NCBI GenBank assembly: GCA_965249785.1 | Contig: CBDFMU010000049.1 | Location: 11,427-75,426 of the forward strand | Length of the DNA: 64,000 nucleotides | From: M3007 sp965249785 | GTDB lineage: Bacteria > Bacteroidota > Bacteroidia > Chitinophagales > Saprospiraceae | Direction of reading: 5' to 3' | Made by a program: the position numbers and the translations under genes | Part shown: positions 34,763 through 43,805 of the stretch, one piece after another | Position numbering within the stretch: the stretch's first letter is position 1 | Layout: every line of letters begins with the position of its first letter | The notes under the pieces: generated by a model | Seen by the model: the letters and a program-made list of their open reading frames with translations, nothing else | Databases searched by the model: none | Told to the model about the DNA's origin: nothing

Positions 34763-35569
34763 ATGTCCAAAATCAACTTTCTTTTTTTACCCGTTCTTGC
34801 GGCAGCCACTTTTTTAGCCTGCCAACCTTCCACGCCGCCTGTTCCCGCCGCTCCGTCATTGACCGTAAACATGGAGACAGTGAAGAAGGAAAAATGCGTC
34901 CGGGATTCCATCTGTGCGACGCTCGATCTTACTTATCCCGTAGTGACGGGCGGTGCCAACGCGGCGATCACCAAGTCCATCAATGATTCCATTATGGCCT
35001 TTGTGTACCTGGCCGCTGAGGCTGACCCGGCCTGGCCTTTGTCGCAGATGTTTGATTCGGCAGCGATGAAAATGTTCAATATGCTGGAAGAAGATATCGC
35101 CATTCGCGGTGCCGATGGGAACCAGATGTCTTTTACTAATGAATTGAAAAGCAAGGTGTTATGGCAAACAAATAAATACCTGTCGCTGCAAATGAACACC
35201 GAGAGTTTCAGCGGCGGCGCGCACGGTATGTATGGGACTTTGCTGGAAACTTTTGACCTGACTACTGGCAAACCACTCGACCTCACCGATATTATTAAAG
35301 ACACGACGGCCCTGCGCCCTTTGCTCGAAAAGGGTTTTGTGGAAGCCAAAAAAGCGGAATCACCGGACATGGCGAACACAACACTGGCCGATTTACTGCT
35401 GCCGGAATTCAAGCAATTAACTATGCCGGTGATGTATTGTATTGTGCCGGAAGGCGTACGATTCATCTACAATCCCTACGAGGTGGCCCCTTATGCGGTG
35501 GGGCAAACCGATATTTTGCTGACCTGGCAACAACTGGAACCGTTGGTGGAGAAGGGAAAATGGAATTAA
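34763..35569 (+). CDS. DUF3298-domain lipoprotein
   Basis: The 268-residue lipoprotein has lipobox FLAC (Cys20). It matches the DUF4163/DUF3298 (RsiV/PdaC-like) pair: an N-terminal part with LDLTYPVVTGGANAAITKSI and a C-terminal part with FEAKK-like helix and VRFIYNPYEVAPYAVGQTDI. In Bacillus the related RsiV domain binds lysozyme. Here the cell-envelope role is unknown. Confidence 0.8.
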   Translation: MSKINFLFLPVLAAATFLACQPSTPPVPAAPSLTVNMETVKKEKCVRDSICATLDLTYPVVTGGANAAITKSINDSIMAFVYLAAEADPAWPLSQMFDSAAMKMFNMLEEDIAIRGADGNQMSFTNELKSKVLWQTNKYLSLQMNTESFSGGAHGMYGTLLETFDLTTGKPLDLTDIIKDTTALRPLLEKGFVEAKKAESPDMANTTLADLLLPEFKQLTMPVMYCIVPEGVRFIYNPYEVAPYAVGQTDILLTWQQLEPLVEKGKWN

Positions 35570-35593
35570 AAAGCAATTAGCAAGATAGCAAAC

Positions 35594-35634
35594 AAGCAAT
35601 CGCCCGGTGACCATTTGTTGCCGGGCGATTGCTT
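35594..35634. terminator. Strong hairpin AAGCAATCGCCCGG/CCGGGCGATTGCTT
   Basis: The 14-base arms are perfect around a 13-base loop, 24 bases past the DUF3298 lipoprotein gene. No T-run follows on the plus strand, so it may terminate or protect the 3' end. AGCAA words just before it (35570-35593) resemble the arm sequence. Confidence 0.55.
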
Positions 35635-35820
35635 ATTCCGGGCCTTCCCCGCGCCGCAAATATTCGCTGATGTTCGTTTCTTGGGATAATGACTGCTGTG
35701 CTAAACTGAGTTGAGAAAAACTCGCAACTTTTTGATTCTCATATTCTTGTTAGTATAAAACGGAACTATTGCTACGTTTTATTTGCTCTTCGCTTTTTTG
35801 CCAATTTGCCCTTTTCACTT

Positions 35821-36321
35821 ATGCGCTACTGTTTACTGCTCTGCCTTGCCCTTGCTTTTTCCCCACTTTCTGGTCAAAAAATGCTGTTGCTCGAACGCGC
35901 CAACCGCGTCAAAACCACGAAGATATACGTTGGAGAAAGCCTTACTTATTCGATGACTGGCGATGAAAAATACTGGTACGAGCGCACTATTACTGATCTG
36001 CTGCCGGAATCGAAACTGCTGTTGCTGGACAATTTTCCGGTAAAACTGGCGGATATCGCGGCTATAAAAGTGCGCCGCCGCCCGATTATGCGTTTGATTG
36101 GCGGCACAATTCTTACTTTCGGGGCTTCGCTAATCCTGGCCACCACCGTAGCCGCGCTATACCACGACCAGAATACCCGCTACGGCTTGTACTACGCCAC
36201 GGGTGCAGTAAGTATGGGCGCGGGCTATCTACTGAATACCCACCGCACTTTAAAAATGGGGGAAAAACATCGGCTGCGTATTATTGAGATCAGGTTCGTA
36301 GCGCCACCGCTAAACCCGTAA
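35821..36321 (+). CDS. Exported or membrane protein, unknown function
   Basis: The 166-residue protein begins at ATG 35821 with a signal peptide (RYCLLLCLALAFSPLSGQ). A soluble part follows (RVKTTKIYVGESLTYSMTGD), then two hydrophobic segments (IGGTILTFGASLILATTVAA and YYATGAVSMGAGYLL). No named family was recognised. Such proteins in Bacteroidota often carry a YVGESLTY motif, but a function cannot be given. Confidence 0.6.
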   Translation: MRYCLLLCLALAFSPLSGQKMLLLERANRVKTTKIYVGESLTYSMTGDEKYWYERTITDLLPESKLLLLDNFPVKLADIAAIKVRRRPIMRLIGGTILTFGASLILATTVAALYHDQNTRYGLYYATGAVSMGAGYLLNTHRTLKMGEKHRLRIIEIRFVAPPLNP

Positions 36322-36333
36322 CGCATTAGCCAA

Positions 36334-37527
36334 TTATTTTCCTGCCGTTTTCTCTTTCATCGCGACTGCATACACGGCTTTGGCCACGGCTTTGGCGACT
36401 TTTTTATCCAGTGATGCCGGGATAATGTTTTGGCGGTCGGGATTTTTCATACAGGCGGCAATAGCGAGTGCAGCAGCCATTTTCATCGCGGTACTGATGC
36501 TGGTGGCGCGGGCATCCATCGCTCCGCGAAACACGCCGGGAAAGCCCAGCACGTTATTGACTTGATTAGGCAGATCACTGCGTCCCGTACCGACAATGGC
36601 TGCACCACCGGCGTAGGCTTCGTCGGGCCAAATCTCCGGCGTGGGATTGGCCAGGGCCAGCACGATGGAATCAGGAGCCATCGTGCGAATGTCGTCAGCA
36701 TGTAGTAGATTGCCCTGGCTTACGCCGATAAATACATTGGCTCCATGCAGGGCATCGCGAACGGTGCCGCCCACCCCTTCCAGGTTAGAAAAGAGCAGTG
36801 CCGCTGTTTTTGATGGATTGAGATCGAGGCGACTCTGATGCAATATTCCTTTGGTATCACACAGAATGACATCACGAATGCTGATTTTCGGATTTTCCAG
36901 CCCATAGCCTTTCAACAGTTTGGCAATAGCAATGCCAGCGGCTCCAGCACCATTTATGACTACTTTTAAGTCATTCAGGTTCTTATTCAGCACTTTTGCC
37001 GCATTAATCATGGCTGCCAATACTACGATAGCCGTGCCGTGCTGGTCGTCGTGGAAAACCGGAATACCCAAATCCTGCAATCGTTCTTCGATCTCGAAAC
37101 TGCGCGGCGCGGCGATGTCTTCCAGATTGATGCCCCCAAACACTGGCGCAATATTGCGGATAGTACGCACGATTTCGTCGGTATCCTGCGTAGCCAGACA
37201 GATGGGAAAAGCATCAATATTGGCAAATTTCTTGAACAGCATGGCTTTGCCTTCCATGACCGGAATGGCTGCCAACGCGCCGATATTGCCGAGGCCCAGC
37301 ACCGCCGAGCCGTCTGATACCACGGCCACCGTATTGGATTTGATGGTGTAGACATAGGCAGCTTCCGGGTCTTTGGCAATAGCTTCGCAGGGAGCCGCCA
37401 CGCCAGGCGAATAGACCGTGGCCAAGTCGTCGGTGGTATTCACCGGCATTTTTGCGCGAATGCTAATTTTACCTTTATATTTCTTGTGTAGTGCCAGGGA
37501 AGCGGCGTAGTAGTCAATTTTGGCCAT
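36334..37527 (-). CDS. NAD(P)-dependent malic enzyme (short form)
   Basis: The enzyme decarboxylates malate to pyruvate. The 397-residue protein has VYSPGVAAPC near residue 40, the catalytic Lys region YTIKSNTVAVVSDGSAVLGL, the metal-binding FGGINLEDI and FHDDQHGTAIV, and the Rossmann segment VVINGAGAAGIAIAKLL. It lacks the C-terminal phosphotransacetylase-like domain of MaeB, so it is the short form. It converges on the plus-strand gene ending at 36321. Confidence 0.92.
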   Translation of the reverse strand: MAKIDYYAASLALHKKYKGKISIRAKMPVNTTDDLATVYSPGVAAPCEAIAKDPEAAYVYTIKSNTVAVVSDGSAVLGLGNIGALAAIPVMEGKAMLFKKFANIDAFPICLATQDTDEIVRTIRNIAPVFGGINLEDIAAPRSFEIEERLQDLGIPVFHDDQHGTAIVVLAAMINAAKVLNKNLNDLKVVINGAGAAGIAIAKLLKGYGLENPKISIRDVILCDTKGILHQSRLDLNPSKTAALLFSNLEGVGGTVRDALHGANVFIGVSQGNLLHADDIRTMAPDSIVLALANPTPEIWPDEAYAGGAAIVGTGRSDLPNQVNNVLGFPGVFRGAMDARATSISTAMKMAAALAIAACMKNPDRQNIIPASLDKKVAKAVAKAVYAVAMKEKTAGK

Positions 37528-37666
37528 AGATAAGGTGACGGTATTTACAAAAAAGACCTGGACAGGCTAAGTAATCCTATCGGTAATGTCCATTTTTGGT
37601 GTCAGTCAGTGGCCGCAAAAGTAGCAGAAATAGCCAAATCGACAGCAATGGCCCAAGGGGGAAATA

Positions 37667-37777
37667 AATGGCAAGGGGCAAAAGATAATAAGCAAAGCAT
37701 CATGTCATAAACACTGACCTGCGGTTTTGCCGTATTGCCTTCTGCCCCTTGCCCTATTTGTCCGTTGCCTTTTTGCC
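37667..37777. repeat. Imperfect word-palindrome between msrB and the malic enzyme gene
   Basis: The left arm starts AAATGGCAAGGGGCAAAAGA. The right arm has TTCTGCCCCTTGCCCTATTT. Both arms are made of GGCAA/TTGCC words. It lies in the 256-base spacer 37528-37783 between co-directional minus-strand genes. Confidence 0.55.
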
Positions 37778-37783
37778 TGTTTT

Positions 37784-38170
37784 TTACGCTGGGTCCGCGA
37801 TAAAACGGATGGACAACGAATTCACACAGTGGCGGGTATTTTTAGCCGTTTGTCGCTCGCCGGTGAAGACGTGGCCGAGGTGAGCGTCGCAATTGGCACA
37901 AACGATTTCGGTGCGCCGCATACCGAGCGTACTATCGGTGTGGCGAATGATGGCCCCGGGTATTTCGTCGTCGAAAGATGGCCAGCCGCAACCGCTATCG
38001 AATTTATCGGAGGAGCGATAGAGCGGCGCATTGCAACGGCGGCAAACAAAAGTACCCGCTGCATGGTGATTGTTATATTCCCCCGTAAATGCCCGTTCGG
38101 TCCCTTTATGGACAATGACTTTTTCCTCTTCGGGCGTGAGGGTATTCCAGTTTTCGCTATTATTCTGCAT
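37784..38170 (-). CDS. msrB: Peptide-methionine (R)-S-oxide reductase
   Basis: MsrB repairs oxidised methionine. The 128-residue protein has both zinc CxxC pairs (Cys43/46 in CRRC, Cys91/94 in CANC), the conserved GCGWPSF, and the catalytic Cys115 in RHCVNSLSIRF. It has no signal peptide, so it acts in the cytoplasm. It is a stand-alone MsrB without a fused MsrA. Confidence 0.93.
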   Translation of the reverse strand: MQNNSENWNTLTPEEEKVIVHKGTERAFTGEYNNHHAAGTFVCRRCNAPLYRSSDKFDSGCGWPSFDDEIPGAIIRHTDSTLGMRRTEIVCANCDAHLGHVFTGERQTAKNTRHCVNSLSIRFIADPA

Positions 38171-38344
38171 GATGGTGAAACGTGTGATGAGTAAATGGCG
38201 TTAAAAACGGACCAAACTCTGCCGTTTTCGTAGTTAAAACAACTGGTTGGCTAAAAAGATTATGCCAGCGAAAACCAAAAGGCCAGGTTGTCGCGACGCG
38301 GACGCGCCGGACGATTTTACCTGGCAGCACAATATTTTTATTGG

Positions 38345-39802
38345 TTAAAGCCACTTGGCAAGCGCATCCACCAGCTTTTTCTGCAAGGTAGAGCCGTAGG
38401 GCGGTAACAGGAAATTGCTGCTGGGCATGAATCGCGTTTGGCGCAACACACCTCGCGCATTACTGAATTCATCAAAGCCATATTTGCCGTGGCACTTGCC
38501 GATCCCGCTGTTATTGGCCCCACCAAAAGGCAGTTCAGCATTGAAAAAATGGACTCCGCAGTCATTGATGCTCACGCCGCCGTTACGCGTTTCGGCCAGC
38601 AAGTAATCAATATTGCGTTTTTGGCGACTGAATATGTACATCGCCAGCGATTTTGGTTTGGCACCAATGATTTGGAGGACTTCGTCGAGGGTTTTAAAAC
38701 TCTGTACTGGCAGCAGCGGACCAAATATTTCCTCTTCCCATATCCGCGCCCCGGCGGGCACTTGCACCAACACAGTCGGGTCCATAAATCGTTCGTTGCG
38801 GTTGGATTGGCCGCCCTGCACCACTCGCCCACCCTGCAACACGGCATCGTCGAGCAGGGATTTTACGCGGTCGAAATGACCTTCATTGACCAGCCGACAG
38901 TAGTCTGGCGTGCTTCGCCGGATGTCCAGAGTCGCGCCTAAGTACTTCTCTATGTGCTGTTTAATTTTTTCTACCAAGGTATTCTGCACTTTTTCGTGTA
39001 CCAATAAGTAGTCAGGAGCAATGCAAATCTGACCGGCGTTCATACATTTCAGCCAGGCGATTTTGGCGGCGGCATTGTCCAGATCGGCAGTTTCGTCCAC
39101 GATGACTGGACTTTTGCCCCCCAATTCGAGGGTCACGGAAGCCAGATTTTTGGCGGCAGCGGCCATTACGCGTTTACCAACCGCCGGACTGCCGGTAAAG
39201 AAAATGTGGTGAAAAGGCAGATTAGTCAGTGCTTCGGCGACCGTGGCATCGCCTTCGATGAGCACAATCTCTTCCGGGGGGAAAAGCTCAGCGACGATTT
39301 TTTTCATCAATGCTGAACTATGCGGCGTAAATTCGGAGGGTTTCAACATGACGCAATTGCCCGCCGCAATAGCCGATACGAGCGGTACAAAACTCAGGTT
39401 GAACGGATAATTCCAGGGGGACAGGATCAGGCAAACGCCCTTCGGTTCGTGGCGTACTTCCGAAGAGGAACCAAACAGGGCCAGCGGCGTTCCCACGCGT
39501 TTGGTGCGCATCCAGCCCCGCAAATGACTAATAGCGTACCGAATTTCGCTATTGACCACTCCCACCTCCGTCACGTCGGTCTCAAACGTGCCTTTATGAA
39601 AATCGGCCCACATAGCTGCTTTGATCTCGTCGCGGTAGCGCAACATCGCCTCGTGCAGGCGACGCAACTTCGCGATCCGCTCTCTGGCTGTGGTGCGGGA
39701 CACGATGAACTGGTGCTGCAACTGGGCCTGAAAAAGTTGTTCCAGATCGGTTGGCGAGAGCGAAGAAGGCGGCGGAGTGGTGGCAATAGCAAGATCAGAC
39801 AT
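38345..39802 (-). CDS. Aldehyde dehydrogenase (class 3-like)
   Basis: The 485-residue NAD(P)-dependent enzyme has FTGSPAVGKRVM, the general base in LELGGKSPVIV, the catalytic Cys in NAGQICIAPDYLL, and FGGANNSGIGKCHGKYGFDE. The overall shape and C-terminus match class 3 (ALDH3-type) enzymes that oxidise fatty or aromatic aldehydes. The start is the ATG complementary to 39800-39802; a TTG 21 bases upstream is unlikely. Confidence 0.9.
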   Translation of the reverse strand: MSDLAIATTPPPSSLSPTDLEQLFQAQLQHQFIVSRTTARERIAKLRRLHEAMLRYRDEIKAAMWADFHKGTFETDVTEVGVVNSEIRYAISHLRGWMRTKRVGTPLALFGSSSEVRHEPKGVCLILSPWNYPFNLSFVPLVSAIAAGNCVMLKPSEFTPHSSALMKKIVAELFPPEEIVLIEGDATVAEALTNLPFHHIFFTGSPAVGKRVMAAAAKNLASVTLELGGKSPVIVDETADLDNAAAKIAWLKCMNAGQICIAPDYLLVHEKVQNTLVEKIKQHIEKYLGATLDIRRSTPDYCRLVNEGHFDRVKSLLDDAVLQGGRVVQGGQSNRNERFMDPTVLVQVPAGARIWEEEIFGPLLPVQSFKTLDEVLQIIGAKPKSLAMYIFSRQKRNIDYLLAETRNGGVSINDCGVHFFNAELPFGGANNSGIGKCHGKYGFDEFSNARGVLRQTRFMPSSNFLLPPYGSTLQKKLVDALAKWL

Positions 39803-39989
39803 GAGGAAAAGGGCTAATTTCAATTTTTAAACCTGAATGTTTTTACAACATACGAGATTTAGAGGTCATAAATGTCAAAAATCAAAGCAAAATTTTTCCA
39901 ATTTATCTGATTTTTTAAATTTTCAAAAAATACTGAAAAATATGAACTATAAGGTATTGGTTGGGTTTCCTCTTTAAACTGTGTGGATT

Positions 39990-40556
39990 ATGCCTTCCTT
40001 CTTTGCTCCCGGTATCGCCAAAATTCAAGCATTTATTACTATTCAAACTCCTTTGTCATTCAGTTATCCGGGCGTGGGCTTTACCCGGCAAGCGACTGCT
40101 CCACCCGGCTACGACCACGATTTCAACAGTATAACACTGGGTAAAGGGGAAGTGGCCTGGGAAGCGGCCAAAGAAGGTATCCGTCAGTGGCGAATGTTTC
40201 CCGCAGGATGGAGTAATATTCGCCAGGCCAATGCGCCTATTCGCGCCGGGGAAGTGGTGGCCATGACCGTGCGAGTGCTGGGGATTTGGTGGCTCAATTC
40301 GTGCCGCATCGTGTACGTACTGGATGACGAGCGTCAGTTTGGTTTTGCCTATGGCACCCTGCCTGGCCACGTGGAGCGCGGCGAAGAACTTTTTCTGGTG
40401 GAGCGGACGGACGATGGGCAGGTGCGCTATAGCATCCGCGCTTTTTCGCAGCCCCGACATTGGCTGGCGCGGCTGGGCTATCCGTTGGCGCGTATTTACC
40501 AGCGCAAATTTGTACGGGAATCCAAGGCTTTTATGCTGCGGTTTGTGCAGTTGTAA
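39990..40556 (+). CDS. DUF1990 family protein
   Basis: The 188-residue protein matches DUF1990: FNSITLGKGEVAWEAAKEGI, MFPAGWSNIRQANAPIRAGE, FGFAYGTLPGHVERGEELFL and a C-terminal FVRESKAFMLRF. The fold is thought to resemble START/SRPBCC pockets. DUF1990 genes are often next to or fused with YndJ-type membrane proteins, and a YndJ-like gene follows here. The role is unknown. Confidence 0.83.
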   Translation: MPSFFAPGIAKIQAFITIQTPLSFSYPGVGFTRQATAPPGYDHDFNSITLGKGEVAWEAAKEGIRQWRMFPAGWSNIRQANAPIRAGEVVAMTVRVLGIWWLNSCRIVYVLDDERQFGFAYGTLPGHVERGEELFLVERTDDGQVRYSIRAFSQPRHWLARLGYPLARIYQRKFVRESKAFMLRFVQL

Positions 40557-40566
40557 TTGGTTATTA

Positions 40567-40694
40567 GTACACCGTAATCTAAGCTATTTGAGTATTTGAA
40601 GATTCGAGTATTTAATCAATTACCTGATTATCAAGTGCTTTGGTCGAATACTCAATTACTCGCATCCTCAAGGAATTTAGTTTACAGTGTAATT
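40567..40694. repeat. Imperfect word-palindrome between the DUF1990 and YndJ-like genes
   Basis: Left words include GTACACCGTAATCTAAGC and TTTGAGTATTTGAAGATTCG. The right arm returns with TCGAATACTCAATTACTCGC and TTTAGTTTACAGTGTAATT. The inner words match those at 15528-15623. Confidence 0.6.
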
Positions 40695-40714
40695 AATTGG
40701 TTAAATATTTACTT

Positions 40715-41565
40715 ATGATGCTCCTGTACACCCATTGGGAAGCTGTTTTGGTGATGTTCGCTGCCATCGTATTGGTACCGAAAGGGCTGCGCATATTAGG
40801 GGGAATATCCACCGCTTGGTATTGGTTTCCAGCCTTGGGTTTATGTGTGGGCTATATGCTTTGGCCGCTCCCATTCGCCGCACTTTTCGCCCTGCCTTAT
40901 TTGCTTTTAGCAGCCTGGTTAACGATACGAGAAGGCGTTAATTTATTGGTTTACAAGACCTTATCCCTGTTGGAACTGCTGCGTGTATTTGCCTTGGCCT
41001 ACTGGGCCACCGGAGCATTATGGGCAGTTTGTTTTATAGCAGATGGCCGGCCTTTGGGGTTCGATCCATTGATCGTGGGCCTGACGGCGGCGCATTTCCA
41101 CGTCGCGGGTTTCGTGCTTACTACCGTGATATATGCTTTGCTACAGGCACGACCTGGCATGATTACGCGACTGTTGGGGAGCGCGGCATTAGCTGGTATG
41201 CCGCTGGTCGCGCTGGGTATTACCTGACCAAATGGGGCTTTTCGCCCTGCGTGGAGGGATTGTCGTCGCTATTATTTGCCGGTATGGCACTGGCCGTAGC
41301 AGGGGTACAATTATGGGGATTTCAACAACGGGCATTACCAAATTTGGTAAGCTGGTGCTGGCGCGGCGGAGCGATTTGCTTGCTGGCAGGTGGCGCGCTG
41401 GCCTCTCTATACGCCTTGCGATTTCAGTGGCCATTGCCGTGGATCAATATTCCCAACTTGAAAGCTTGGCATGGCACCCTCAACGCCGTAGGATTCGGTT
41501 GGCTGAGTTTGCATGGCTGGCAAATGGCGCGGCAAATTAACTTGCCTCAAATGTCAAAAGTATAA
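40715..41565 (+). CDS. YndJ-like multi-pass membrane protein (single-base frameshift)
   Basis: The first frame (from ATG 40715) encodes several membrane helices and the YndJ-type motif TAAHFHVAGFVLT, then stops at 41225-41227. The same protein continues in another frame with YYLTKWGFSPCVEG, further helices and NAVGFGWLSLHGWQMA to 41565. One G missing from the run at 41215-41217 would join them as LVALGYYLTKW. The 3' end overlaps the convergent regulator gene by 19 bases. The YndJ family function is unknown; the pairing with DUF1990 supports the call. Confidence 0.65.
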
Positions 41566-42245
41566 CCTCCGGCGACTAACTCGCCATAACGACTCGCGTC
41601 GAATTGATAGAGTTTGGCAGGACGATGGGCCACTCCTTCCTGGATTTCCTCGCTCTCTACGAGTACGCCCATACTCAGAATTTTCTTGCGAAAATTGCGT
41701 TTATCTATCCCGCCAACTGGCAGATCAAGGACGGATTCATACAACTGCTGCAGGGCTGTAAGGGTAAATTTCGGGGGCAGCAACTCAAAACCCACTGGCG
41801 CATTACGCACCTTTTGTTTGAGCTGCTGGAGGCAGGCAGCGAGTATTTCATTGTGATCAAAAGCCAGTTCGTCCACCTCTCTGACTAAATGCCACTGGGC
41901 AGATTGGGCAAAAGAGGCCGGCGTGACCACATAATTACTAATTTTTATCAAAGAAAAATAAGCGATCGTGATAACCCGTCCCAGCGGGTGGCGATCCACC
42001 GCACCGAAAGCTTTTACCTGTTCGAGATATACGCCGCGCAGGCCGGTAAGTTGTTCCAATACCCGTTCCGCAGCGGTATCGAGGTCTTCATTGGGATAAA
42101 CAAGATCACCAGGCAAAGCCCATTTGCCGCGAAAAGGTGCTGCTCCTCGCTGGATCAACAGCACCCGCAGATCGCCGCCATCAAAACCAAAAATTACATT
42201 ATCAACGGAAAAAGCTGACTTAAAGAAGCTTTCAACCTCACTCAT
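41547..42245 (-). CDS. NrtR-type transcription factor with degenerate Nudix domain
   Basis: The 232-residue protein has an N-terminal Nudix fold and a C-terminal winged helix (KFTLTALQQLYESVL, NFRKKILSMGVLVES). In the Nudix box region (EDLDTAAERVLEQLTGL) the catalytic acidic residues of REUxEE are replaced (V, Q, L), so hydrolysis is unlikely. Such proteins sense a nucleotide-sugar, ADP-ribose or sugar ligand; in Bacteroidota they regulate NAD or pentose metabolism. No catabolic gene adjoins, so the regulon is unknown. Confidence 0.85.
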   Translation of the reverse strand: MSEVESFFKSAFSVDNVIFGFDGGDLRVLLIQRGAAPFRGKWALPGDLVYPNEDLDTAAERVLEQLTGLRGVYLEQVKAFGAVDRHPLGRVITIAYFSLIKISNYVVTPASFAQSAQWHLVREVDELAFDHNEILAACLQQLKQKVRNAPVGFELLPPKFTLTALQQLYESVLDLPVGGIDKRNFRKKILSMGVLVESEEIQEGVAHRPAKLYQFDASRYGELVAGGYTFDI

Positions 42246-42400
42246 GGAACATTCTTACTTTTAGAAAAGCAAAGTTACAGAGTTATTGTCAATTGTACAC
42301 TAATTATTTTTGCGAATGCAAACTTTTCCTATGTAAATTGCCTGATAGACCATCTGCGGTTTTAACAAGACATTTTTTAATTTTTCCTGCCGGAAAAATC

Positions 42401-42408
42401 TATTTTTG
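42401..42408 (+). promoter_or_regulatory. Bacteroidota -7 box TATTTTTG with upstream inverted repeat
   Basis: TATTTTTG fits TAnnTTTG. Just upstream, TTTTTCC (42381-42387) and GGAAAAA (42392-42398) form an inverted repeat in the promoter spacer that could be an operator. It would give a leader of about 120 bases before the gene at 42537. Confidence 0.4.
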
Positions 42409-42536
42409 TCCCCCGTTTCCTTTGCAGACGTGTCTGGCAATGCGGGGAAAAAACGCTGCAACACCCTTTGGCAAAATTATTGCCCTTTATTCCTGACTGA
42501 CCGATTAATCACCCTTTACGATCTACTATCCCAACC

Positions 42537-43637
42537 ATGCAAATTGACATTCCGGCCCATATTGAGAAACAACTTTTTCTGCACGATACCCTGACGATTC
42601 CCGGACTAGGTGGATTTACGGCCACCCGGACGGCGGCGACGGCAGATTATAGCGGTGGCGTAGTCAACCCGCCTTCCAAAACACTGACTTTCAGTGAAAA
42701 TCTGACTACGGACGATGGTGTACTGACCCAGGACATTGCGCAAACCCACGGCATCTCGACCGAGGAAGCGCGTAAATTGGTGGCCGAATTTGCTGAAAAA
42801 ACCCAACAGTTGCTCCAGCAGCGCGAAATCGTGACGTTGTCGGGCATTGGTCGGCTATATAAAAATTATGTGCAGAAAATTCAGTTTCTGCCAGATGCCA
42901 CCAATTTCAACGCTGAATCGTATGGGCTGCCGCCACTGCAATTTTCGCCCATTACCCGCTCCCGCGAAGTCACCGAGCCGATGCCGTCGGTGCCTATTGC
43001 GCCCCCCGTTCCGGCCACGGTCATAAAAACGCCACCGCCACCGACGAATATACCAGACGAGATGCCGATGATGGTGGCTGCCGACTACGAACCAGTGCCC
43101 TCTCGTTCCAGGGGCTGGGCGACGGCCCTGGGAGTTTTCCTATTGCTGGGTGCTTTCGGTATGGGTATTTGGTATTGGCAGCATCAAAAAATGAATCGGC
43201 TGGCTAAAACCAATCAGACGGAACAACCCATCGTGGACACGCCGGAAAAGACAGAAAGAACTACTAAAAAGGGCAAGTCCAATGATCGTGGATCTGCGCA
43301 AACAGTCGAGACCGACATCACTGACCACCCCAGCGAACAGTCGTCTAACGCTGCCGAAGCAGCCGCCCAGAAAATGCAGGCCGCCCGTGAAACAGTAGAA
43401 AAAGATGCTGCTGGCCGCGAGTGCGTTTTAGTTGTAGCGACTTTGCAGGACAAAATAAATGCCGACCGCCTGGTGCAGAAACTCAAAAATGATGGTCATC
43501 AAGTCTATTTCTTCCAAAAGAACGGCTATCAGGTAGGTATTCAGTTTCGCTACAATAGCCTGGCCGAAGTGCAGGAACAGATCATTATGCTGCAACACCT
43601 GACTGGCGAACAGAATATCTGGATCAAGAAGAAGTAG
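42537..43637 (+). CDS. HU-like (CCDC81-type) and SPOR-domain membrane protein
   Basis: The 366-residue protein has two N-terminal HU/CCDC81-like modules (IPAHIEKQLFLHDTLTIPGL, GGFTATRTAATADY, then IVTLSGIGRLYKNYVQKIQF). A Pro-rich linker, one membrane helix (ATALGVFLLLGAFGMGIWYW), a charged linker, and a C-terminal SPOR domain (LVVATLQDKINADRLVQKLK, GYQVGIQFRYNSLAEVQEQI) follow. SPOR domains bind denuded peptidoglycan glycans, so it probably acts at the division site. The N-terminal modules are cytoplasmic and could bind a partner or DNA. Confidence 0.87.
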   Translation: MQIDIPAHIEKQLFLHDTLTIPGLGGFTATRTAATADYSGGVVNPPSKTLTFSENLTTDDGVLTQDIAQTHGISTEEARKLVAEFAEKTQQLLQQREIVTLSGIGRLYKNYVQKIQFLPDATNFNAESYGLPPLQFSPITRSREVTEPMPSVPIAPPVPATVIKTPPPPTNIPDEMPMMVAADYEPVPSRSRGWATALGVFLLLGAFGMGIWYWQHQKMNRLAKTNQTEQPIVDTPEKTERTTKKGKSNDRGSAQTVETDITDHPSEQSSNAAEAAAQKMQAARETVEKDAAGRECVLVVATLQDKINADRLVQKLKNDGHQVYFFQKNGYQVGIQFRYNSLAEVQEQIIMLQHLTGEQNIWIKKK

Positions 43638-43805
43638 GTTGTTTTTGTTGAGGAGTTTAGAAAAAATGTTGAGGATGTTGAGAACACTAATAAGGCACTA
43701 AGGCATTCATTTTCAGTCTGTTAAATGCAGCCTTTGCTAGTTATAATTAAATTCCTGATTTACTTTTTCTCCACATCTTCCATCTTTCAACATACATTTT
43801 CCACC

